DNA from: Muribaculaceae bacterium
Lineage (GTDB): Bacteria > Bacteroidota > Bacteroidia > Bacteroidales > Muribaculaceae
DNA length: 33,504 nt
Direction of reading: 5' to 3'
NCBI GenBank assembly: GCA_028689665.1
Contig: JAQVCR010000022.1
Coordinates: forward strand, 1 to 33,504
Below are positions 1 through 5,252 of the stretch, one piece after another. Position numbers and translations under genes: made by a program. How positions within the stretch are numbered: position 1 is the first letter of the stretch; the number at the start of each line of letters is the position of its first letter. A model generated the notes under the pieces. That model was not told where the DNA came from. It saw only the letters and a list, made by a program, of their open reading frames with translations, and searched no databases.

Positions 1-585
1 ATTATTGTAGCCACCTTGACGATTGTTGTTGTAGCCTCCTTGTGGACGATTGTAGCCTCCTTGTGGACGATTGTATCCTCCTTGTGGGCGGTTGTATCCT
101 CCTTCTTGTGGGGTATATCCACCTTCTTGTGGGGTATATCCGCCTTCTTGTGGTGTGCTGTTATATCCGCCTTCTTGTGGACGATTGTTATAGCCTCCTT
201 GACGGTTGTTGTAACCACCTTGACGATTATTGTTGTAGCCACCTTGGCGATTGTTGTTGTATCCTCCTTGGCGATTATTGTTATAGCCTCCTTGGCGGTT
301 ATTGTTATAGCCTCCTTGACGGTTGTTGTTATATCCTCCTTCTTGATTATAGCTGTTGTTATAGCTATTGTTTCCATAACCACCCTGACGGTTGTTGTTA
401 TAGCCACCCTGACGATTGTTATATCCTCCGTAATTATTAGTTCTTTGATAACGATCTCCCGATTGTGCTTCGGTGTCGTCAAAAGATACTTTGTCGTAAC
501 GACCTTCTACGCTCTCATTACCTTCAACTTTGGTCTCTCCAATGCGTGGTCTTTTTGGTCTTCTTTCGAGATCTTCCATATACAT
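1..585 (-). CDS. N-terminal part of a repeat-rich protein, probably an RluB-like 23S rRNA pseudouridine synthase (runs off left edge)
   Basis: On the minus strand an open frame runs from ATG at 585 (or ATG at 579, two codons later) to the window edge without a stop, giving about 195 residues. The first ~50 residues are charged and begin MEDLERRPKRPRIGETK (from the second Met). Then come about 17 short units built on GGYNNNRQ, with GGYNRPQ and GGYTPQE variants. There is no signal peptide or membrane segment, so the product is probably cytoplasmic and this part disordered. In Bacteroidales a Gly/Asn/Arg/Gln-rich extension of this style precedes the S4 and catalytic domains of RluB-type pseudouridine synthases, commonly near purB; that is recalled family knowledge. 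The catalytic domain is outside the window, so identity is inferred. An RNA-binding protein with a low-complexity tract is the alternative. Units differ by synonymous codons. Confidence 0.6.
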   Translation of the reverse strand, partial: MYMEDLERRPKRPRIGETKVEGNESVEGRYDKVSFDDTEAQSGDRYQRTNNYGGYNNRQGGYNNNRQGGYGNNSYNNSYNQEGGYNNNRQGGYNNNRQGGYNNNRQGGYNNNRQGGYNNNRQGGYNNRQGGYNNRPQEGGYNSTPQEGGYTPQEGGYTPQEGGYNRPQGGYNRPQGGYNRPQGGYNNNRQGGYNN

Positions 586-696
586 TCTATAGTTTTAAAA
601 TTTGTACAGCCTCGCGGCTAAATTATTAATATTTATAATAAGGTTAGTAATTAATTATTATCAGTAATCATTCATATTTATCCTTAATTAGCGCTA

Positions 697-730
697 CAAA
701 GATAGTGTATTAATTTTAAATTCTAACAAG
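697..730 (-). promoter_or_regulatory. Candidate promoter for the left-edge gene
   Basis: Read on the minus strand, TATCTTTG at 704-697 matches the Bacteroidetes -7 element TAnnTTTG exactly. A weak -33-like CTTG lies at 730-727, with a 22-nt spacer, slightly longer than usual. The predicted start would leave a leader of about 100 nt before ATG 585. It sits between purB and the repeat-rich gene, so that gene can be transcribed independently of purB. Confidence 0.45.
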
Positions 731-766
731 TTTAAAATCCAAAAGATTAATTGATTACTATTATTC

Positions 767-2110
767 TTAATAACCGGTGTATCCGTGTGGAGTTATTGCC
801 TTTAATTCGGCTTTCACCGTATCGCTTATGTTTAGAGTGTCGATAAATGCCGCTATACTCTGGGCGTTTACTACACTATTGGTGCGAGTCAACTCTTTTA
901 ATGTCTCATAGGGCTTTGGATAGCCTTCGCGTCGCAAGATTGTCTGAATAGCTTCGGCTACTACATTCCACATATTATCTAAATCACGATTAATTGCATC
1001 TATGTTTAGTAATAATTTGTTCAGACCTTTCATGGTGCTGTGCATCGCTATGCTCATGTGTGCCAATGGTACTCCTACATTTCTTAACACTGTAGAGTCG
1101 GTTAAGTCGCGCTGTAGTCGTGAGATTGGCAATTTAGATGCTAAATGCTCTAATATCGCTATCGCAAGACCTAGATTGCCTTCGCTATTTTCAAAGTCAA
1201 TAGGGTTAACTTTATGTGGCATGGCAGATGAACCTACTTCGCCGGCTTTTATCTTTTGCTTGAAATATTCCATCGATATATATTGCCACATATCTCGGTC
1301 TAAATCTATTAGTATTGTGCTTATTCTTTTCAATGAATCAAAGATGGCAGCTAGATTGTCATAATTTGATATTTGCGTTGTCCATTCTTCTCTCTCAATA
1401 CCTAAATTTTCTTTTAGAAATTTTGCGCCAAATGCTCGCCAATCATATTGTGGATAGGCTATTAGATGGGCATTAAAGTTCCCTGTTGCTCCACCGAATT
1501 TGCCACTTATTGTGCTGTTTTTTAATATCGCTAATTGCTGCTGTAGGCGATAAGCAAATACTTTTATCTCTTTTCCTAGTCGTGTGGGCGATGCCGGCTG
1601 TCCATGTGTCTTTGCAAGCATTGGAATATCCATCCATTGGGTGGCATATCCATCAAGCTTAGCTGCTATCTCTTCGATTAAAGGAATTATTGAATGCTCC
1701 AACGCATCTTTAATCGACATTGGCACCGATGTATTGTTTATATCTTGTGAGGTAAGCCCGAAATGGATAAATTCTTTGTATTTTTCTAATCCTAACTTGT
1801 CGAAACATTCTTTCAAGAAATATTCTACAGCTTTTACATCATGGTTCGTTACGCTCTCAATATCTTTTATACGCTGTGCATCGTCTAACGTGAACGACTC
1901 GTAGATGTTTCGTAATATTGAATATTTTGCCGATTCTACTCCCGACAATTGTGGCAAGGGGATATTGCACAGTGCAATAAAATATTCTACCTCAACTTTT
2001 ACTCGATAGCGTATCAACGCATACTCTGAAAAATAGTTGTCTAGAGATTCGGTCTTTGAACGATAACGCCCGTCAACGGGTGAGATGGCTGTTAATATGG
2101 ACAAATTCAT
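767..2110 (-). CDS. purB: Adenylosuccinate lyase
   Basis: A 447-residue cytoplasmic enzyme of the fumarase/aspartase superfamily. It cleaves SAICAR to AICAR plus fumarate, and adenylosuccinate to AMP plus fumarate, in purine synthesis. The superfamily signature GSSAMPHKVNPIDFEN is clear at about residues 292-307. An N-terminal ISPVDGRY motif (residues 9-16), HFGLTSQDINNTS (about 116-128) and KTHGQPASPT (about 166-175) contribute the usual active-site segments. Length is typical for the E. coli-like PurB group (about 450). The start ATG at 2110 gives the expected N-terminus. It is transcribed on its own from a promoter about 110 bp upstream, divergent from tRNA-Val. No clear Rho-independent terminator follows, so some readthrough into the left-edge gene is possible. 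Confidence 0.97.
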   Translation of the reverse strand: MNLSILTAISPVDGRYRSKTESLDNYFSEYALIRYRVKVEVEYFIALCNIPLPQLSGVESAKYSILRNIYESFTLDDAQRIKDIESVTNHDVKAVEYFLKECFDKLGLEKYKEFIHFGLTSQDINNTSVPMSIKDALEHSIIPLIEEIAAKLDGYATQWMDIPMLAKTHGQPASPTRLGKEIKVFAYRLQQQLAILKNSTISGKFGGATGNFNAHLIAYPQYDWRAFGAKFLKENLGIEREEWTTQISNYDNLAAIFDSLKRISTILIDLDRDMWQYISMEYFKQKIKAGEVGSSAMPHKVNPIDFENSEGNLGLAIAILEHLASKLPISRLQRDLTDSTVLRNVGVPLAHMSIAMHSTMKGLNKLLLNIDAINRDLDNMWNVVAEAIQTILRREGYPKPYETLKELTRTNSVVNAQSIAAFIDTLNISDTVKAELKAITPHGYTGY

Positions 2111-2221
2111 ATAATATTAAACTAAAATTGTTGTCGACTTTAATAATTACTTTTTGGTTTCTTATAATCTTTAACTTTCTTGATTTCAGCAAGATGTAGA
2201 TTTAGCATGTTTTATGTCCCA

Positions 2222-2253
2222 CAAAAGTACAATAAATTTTATGCGCCTGCAAT
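2222..2253 (-). promoter_or_regulatory. Candidate purB promoter
   Basis: On the minus strand, ATTG (2253-2250), a 20-nt spacer and TACTTTTG (2229-2222) fit TTTG-N19-21-TAnnTTTG closely. It leaves a leader of roughly 100 nt before the purB ATG at 2110. I saw no recognisable riboswitch fold in that leader. Confidence 0.55.
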
Positions 2254-2273
2254 AAAAATTTATTTCTTTTTTA

Positions 2274-2304
2274 TTTGGTAATTTAAATATTTGTCGTACC
2301 TTTG
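2274..2304 (+). promoter_or_regulatory. tRNA-Val promoter
   Basis: TTTG at 2274-2277, a 19-nt spacer and TACCTTTG at 2297-2304 give a full match to the Bacteroidetes housekeeping-sigma consensus. The mature tRNA begins 21 nt after the -7 box, leaving a short 5' leader for RNase P. It is back-to-back with the purB promoter, with only about 20 bp between their -33 elements. Confidence 0.75.
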
Positions 2305-2324
2305 CAACGCTTTCGACAAAGAAA

Positions 2325-2402
2325 GGGCGTTTAGCTCAGCTGGTTCAGAGCATCTGCCTTACAAGCAGAGGGTCGGCGGTTCGAATCCGTCAACGCCCAC
2401 CA
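2325..2402 (+). tRNA. tRNA-Val (anticodon TAC), CCA encoded
   Basis: A full cloverleaf can be drawn. The acceptor stem is GGGCGTT/AACGCCC and the D stem GCTC/GAGC. The anticodon stem TCTGC/GCAGA carries loop CTTACAA (anticodon TAC, reads GUA and other valine codons). The T arm is GGCGG-TTCGAAT-CCGTC. Discriminator A at 2399 is followed by encoded CCA at 2400-2402. A promoter lies directly upstream and a terminator directly downstream, so it is a single-tRNA transcription unit. Confidence 0.97.
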
Positions 2403-2428
2403 AGCCACTCATTCGAGTGGCTTTTTTT
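2403..2428 (+). terminator. Rho-independent terminator of tRNA-Val
   Basis: AGCCACTC (2403-2410), loop ATTC and GAGTGGCT (2415-2422) form a perfect 8-bp hairpin followed by a run of seven T. It begins right after the tRNA CCA. The CTCATTCGAGTGG part is copied in each unit of the tandem array that follows, but the copies lack the AGCCA left arm, so only this first copy is a convincing terminator. Confidence 0.85.
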
Positions 2429-2707
2429 GTTAGAAAAATATTAAGTCTTTCCCTATCGCCATCATCTATTAGCTCATTCGAGTGGATTTTTGTTAGTAAA
2501 AATATTAAGTCTTTCCCTATCGCCATCATCTATTAACTCATTCGAGTGGATTTATTTGTTGGTGAAAATATTAAGTCTTTCCCTATCGCCATCATCCATT
2601 AACTCATTCGAGTGGATTTATTTGTTGGTGGAAATATTAAGTCTTTCCCTATCGCCATCATCTATTAACTCATTAGAGTGGCTTTATTTGTTGGTGGAAA
2701 TATTAAG
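2408..2707 (+). repeat. Tandem array of ~65-bp units downstream of tRNA-Val (four full units plus a partial one)
   Basis: Units begin with CTCATTCGAGTGG at 2408, 2473, 2537, 2603 and 2669 (last one CTCATTAGAGTGG). Spacings are 65, 64, 66 and 66 bp. Each complete unit carries a near-identical core AATATTAAGTCTTTCCCTAT followed by CGCCATCATCTATTA. The spacer after the hairpin remnant varies (TTTTTGTTAG versus TTTATTTGTTGGTGG). The fifth unit is cut off after AATATTAAG at about 2707, where unrelated sequence begins. An open frame through the array exists only because two unit lengths are multiples of three, and it looks non-coding. The array most likely grew by slippage or unequal exchange starting from the tRNA terminator. 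From 2708 to 2850 I see no gene. Confidence 0.9.
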
Positions 2708-2808
2708 CTGTGGCGCGAAGCTGGAGCCATATCGAAAAGCACAAAAATCCACCTCGCAATTAGCAAAGCCACTTCAAGATATTATTTTAGCCCAATTGCA
2801 AAATTTAA

Positions 2809-2840
2809 AGCATTAGCTTCTGGATAGCATTAGCTTCTGG
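2809..2840 (+). repeat. Short direct repeat, AGCATTAGCTTCTGG twice
   Basis: A 15-bp sequence occurs at 2809-2823 and again at 2826-2840, separated by two bases, between the tandem array and the tRNA-Pro terminator. No gene or known site explains it. It is probably a small local duplication. Confidence 0.6.
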
Positions 2841-2852
2841 GTAAAATTAGAA

Positions 2853-2884
2853 AAGCATTGACAATCTGTTGATTATCAATGCTT
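2853..2884 (-). terminator. Terminator of tRNA-Pro
   Basis: On the minus strand AAGCATTGA (2884-2876), a 14-nt loop and TCAATGCTT (2861-2853) form a 9-bp stem followed by TTCTAATTTT. It starts about 10 nt after the 3' end of tRNA-Pro, which fits its termination. The T run is interrupted. Confidence 0.65.
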
Positions 2885-2893
2885 CTAACTCAG

Positions 2894-2969
2894 TCGGGGT
2901 GACAAGATTCGAACTTGCGACCACACGCCCCCCAGACGCGTACTCTAAACCGGGCTGAGCTACACCCCG
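2894..2969 (-). tRNA. tRNA-Pro (anticodon GGG), CCA not encoded
   Basis: On the minus strand the acceptor stem is CGGGGTG/CACCCCG and the D stem GCTC/GAGT. The anticodon stem CGCGT/GCGTG includes two G-U pairs and carries loop CTGGGGG, so the anticodon is GGG (codon CCC, with CCU by wobble). The T arm is GCAAG-TTCGAAT-CTTGT. Discriminator A is followed by CTG, so CCA must be added by the nucleotidyltransferase, unlike the neighbouring tRNA-Val. A promoter and a terminator flank it. Confidence 0.93.
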
Positions 2970-2984
2970 AATTGTTTTGCGATG

Positions 2985-3015
2985 CAAAGGTAAGAATTAT
3001 TTTATTATTCAGAAA
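2985..3015 (-). promoter_or_regulatory. tRNA-Pro promoter
   Basis: On the minus strand TTTC (3015-3012), a 19-nt spacer and TACCTTTG (2992-2985) match the Bacteroidetes consensus, with one mismatch in the -33 element. The -7 box is identical to that of tRNA-Val. The mature tRNA starts 15 nt after it. Confidence 0.65.
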
Positions 3016-3107
3016 TGAAAATATGAATTTTAACGCATTTTTAAAGAGCGATATGAATATTTCGCTCGTTCTGGTTGCTACTATCCTATCTTTCGCCATA
3101 TAATAAC

Positions 3108-3140
3108 AGAATCCCGCCAGCTTAGCGCTAACGGGATTCT
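3108..3140 (-). terminator. Terminator-like hairpin after the OB-fold lipoprotein gene
   Basis: AGAATCCCG (3108-3116) and CGGGATTCT (3132-3140) form a perfect 9-bp stem. It lies 34 bp beyond the stop at 3174 on the minus strand, so it can end the TonB receptor / lipoprotein transcript. The bases after it on that strand (GTTATTATATG) are AT-rich but not a clean T run. Confidence 0.55.
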
Positions 3141-3173
3141 ATATATTAGGAATTTAATTGCTTAGTGATACTA

Positions 3174-3668
3174 TTATTGTGCCGGAGTATCCCATGTGCA
3201 ATCAATAAATTCAAATTTAGCTTTATCTACTACTTTATAACGAATTGTGTGAGTAGAATTTGCACCATCATAAATACCAAATGTAATAGTGTATATTACT
3301 TCTAGTCCTTCAACAGGCATTGCATCTGGGTGAAGTGCCGACAATGCACCCGGCATAACTTCGAGAGCAAAACGAGATTTCATTTTTGCTACTACTTCGT
3401 TATCGGTCATTGATTCATATTCAGCAGGATATTGAGTTCTTGCCGAAGCTGCACGCAAATCTACGTTGCCTTGATAAGCCGAAGTACCTGAATAATATTC
3501 ATTATTACCATAGCTTGAAACATAGAATTTACCGTCTTTGATACCCGATGAACCTAGTGGTTTGTCGATATTCTCATATACCCAATTTACACAAGCTTGA
3601 TAGTAAAGTGCGCTCATTTCTTGTCCTTTACCTGCAGGTAGTGTGATTGTAACGTTAGGATCGTACAT
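3174..3668 (-). CDS. C-terminal part of the frameshifted OB-fold lipoprotein (out of frame with its N-terminal part)
   Basis: This frame is the continuation of the lipoprotein gene that starts at 5233. It can be read upward past ATG 3668 to about 3800 with good protein-like sequence (AYKYYDGKTTEYACDQYVFD and onward, through TKNIGIVEETAQFVKNKGTW), joining the N-terminal frame there after one missing base. ATG 3668 is therefore probably not a genuine start but the first in-frame Met of the broken distal segment. It has no signal peptide, unlike the N-terminal segment. It contains the end of a second copy of the domain seen at the N-terminus of the lipoprotein, and ends in TWDTPAQ. Together the two parts would make a protein of about 686 residues. 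No enzyme motif is visible. Confidence 0.7.
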   Translation of the reverse strand: MYDPNVTITLPAGKGQEMSALYYQACVNWVYENIDKPLGSSGIKDGKFYVSSYGNNEYYSGTSAYQGNVDLRAASARTQYPAEYESMTDNEVVAKMKSRFALEVMPGALSALHPDAMPVEGLEVIYTITFGIYDGANSTHTIRYKVVDKAKFEFIDCTWDTPAQ

Positions 3669-5233
3669 CCATGTGCCTTTATTCTTAACGAATTGAGCTG
3701 TCTCTTCAACGATACCGATATTCTTAGTCCATTGTGCGCCATCAAATACATATTGGTCGCAAGCATATTCTGTAGTCTTGCCATCATAGTATTTATAAGC
3801 ACAAACTTGGTTGTTTCGGCTTGAGCATAAGGGAATTTAACCTTTAAGAAAGTAGGTAAATATGTATTTGGAGCTGAAAGGTTGCCATATTTCTGTCCCA
3901 TTTCTGTGTAATCAGCAGGGTTAAGAACTACTACGTTTGAAGGTGCAGCCCAAGCTGTTCCATCAAAGTAATATACAGCGTTTTCGCTTACCTTAGGAAT
4001 AATTACCTCAGCTTTAATACTTGCTCTCTTAGCAGAAGCAGTAGCAGGTTTAACATCGGTTACAACAAAGTTGCAATATTTAGGTGCGCCACCACTCTTC
4101 GATACAGAAATGAAGTAGCCCTTAATAATAAATTTGCCACCGGTTCCAAACAATTCTTTCTGTGCAGGTGTGCCTTGATAAAGACTACCTACTGCAGTTG
4201 TTGCTCCGTCGAAATTGAAATTGTAGTAGTTGCCACTAACTGTTACATCAGCCGAAACTTGACAATAAATTGCAAGAGTATTCTCTGTTCGAGCTAATTG
4301 TGCATCAAGATCTGCACCGGTATAAACTACAGGAGTAGGATAAGTGTAGGTCTGCTTATCAGCTTTTTCTTCGGTTGCCGAAGAACCAACTACTTGAAGT
4401 CCGGTATTGTATGCACCAATAGTACCACTGATGATAATCTGATCGCCCTCGGCATAGTTATCGACTGTAAATGTAGAGCCGAAATATACAAGAATCGAGC
4501 CTGAATTATCTGTCAATATATAGCCTTGATTGCACACAGCAGTGATGATACCGCGAATTTCTTGAGTATCGCCCACCTTGGCTGTTCCGATCACGCTTGA
4601 AAGCACAAACGAAGGAGTTGGAGGTGTTGGTGCGCTGCCAAATACAGGTTCTTGGCTCGAAGTGTTATAATTTACGATAGCATAAGCCCCTTTTTCAGCA
4701 TCGGGAAGGACATCTAATAATATTTTTGAAATACTCTTAGCTGCAGGTTTCGATGGAGCAAAAGAAGTTACAAAATCGGTCTCGCTACCCCAAATTTCTT
4801 TGTAGTCGGTTTCAGAGATTTCATATTTATTGGCTTTTGCAATATTTGTAGTCTCTTCTGGTAGATTTGTAGCTACATTATAAGTCATTTTTATAGCCGA
4901 GCCATCACTAAGGGCGAAATAGCCAAATTTAGGATCAGACAAAAATGCCGGTACATAATCACGTGCCGAAATAGTGGCACTGAATGCATGATTTTTACCA
5001 ACAGCAGTAAGAGCAGCTTTATTCTCATTGCCTGCAAGTGCAATATTTGTCTTATTTGCAGCAAGAGTAGCATAATCTGCATCGGTAAGAGTATATTCAA
5101 TTGTCTTAACGTCGGTTGGCTCTGAATCACCTTCAAATCCATCTAAATGGTCGTTCCAACTATTAATGTCGCAACTAACCAACGAAAGGCAAAGTACTCC
5201 AAAAAGTAATTTATTTAAATTATTCTTTTTCAT
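3614..5233 (-). CDS. N-terminal part of an outer-membrane OB-fold lipoprotein, partner of the TonB receptor; frameshifted
   Basis: The product starts with a lipoprotein signal peptide, MKKNNLNKLLFGVLCLSLVS followed by Cys21. Residues about 45-190 form a first domain (YTLTDADYATLA onward). Residues about 212-340 resemble the extracellular DUF5689/OB-fold type (IRGIITAVCNQGYILTDNSG, EGDQIIISGTIG). A domain like the first begins near LNPADYTEMGQKYG (PTFLKVKFPYAQAETTKF parallels the N-terminal copy). After Phe477 (about position 3803) the frame goes wrong: the remaining 62 residues are low-quality and end at 3614, while the true continuation lies in the other frame down to 3174. It follows the TonB receptor by 19 bp and is surely co-transcribed. 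Role inferred: surface substrate-binding partner of that receptor; substrate unknown. The shift may be a real mutation or a sequence error. Confidence 0.75.
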   Translation of the reverse strand: MKKNNLNKLLFGVLCLSLVSCDINSWNDHLDGFEGDSEPTDVKTIEYTLTDADYATLAANKTNIALAGNENKAALTAVGKNHAFSATISARDYVPAFLSDPKFGYFALSDGSAIKMTYNVATNLPEETTNIAKANKYEISETDYKEIWGSETDFVTSFAPSKPAAKSISKILLDVLPDAEKGAYAIVNYNTSSQEPVFGSAPTPPTPSFVLSSVIGTAKVGDTQEIRGIITAVCNQGYILTDNSGSILVYFGSTFTVDNYAEGDQIIISGTIGAYNTGLQVVGSSATEEKADKQTYTYPTPVVYTGADLDAQLARTENTLAIYCQVSADVTVSGNYYNFNFDGATTAVGSLYQGTPAQKELFGTGGKFIIKGYFISVSKSGGAPKYCNFVVTDVKPATASAKRASIKAEVIIPKVSENAVYYFDGTAWAAPSNVVVLNPADYTEMGQKYGNLSAPNTYLPTFLKVKFPYAQAETTKFVLINTMMARLQNMLATNMYLMAHNGLRISVSLKRQLNSLRIKAHGCTILTLQSHYLQVKDKK

Positions 5234-5252
5234 TTGAATTTAAATTTTTGGA

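Noticed and set aside
16-621. Plus-strand open frames rich in Val/Ile/Leu over the left repeat region
   Set aside because: They are the complement of the GGYNNNRQ-coding repeat on the minus strand. The minus frame has a charged, ordinary N-terminus and an upstream promoter, while the plus frames are monotonous and hydrophobic.
2403-2707. CRISPR array
   Set aside because: Units are contiguous and nearly identical over their whole length, with no unique spacers and no cas genes in the window.
2490-2816. Open frame through the tandem array (repeated ILSLSLSPSS)
   Set aside because: It stays open because two units are 66 bp long. Composition is unlike a protein, and the 65- and 64-bp units would break the repeat frame.
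2325-2840. tRNA-targeted integrated element with att sites
   Set aside because: No integrase is present, and the repeats copy the terminator side rather than the tRNA 3' end. I found no second copy of the tRNA 3' sequence.
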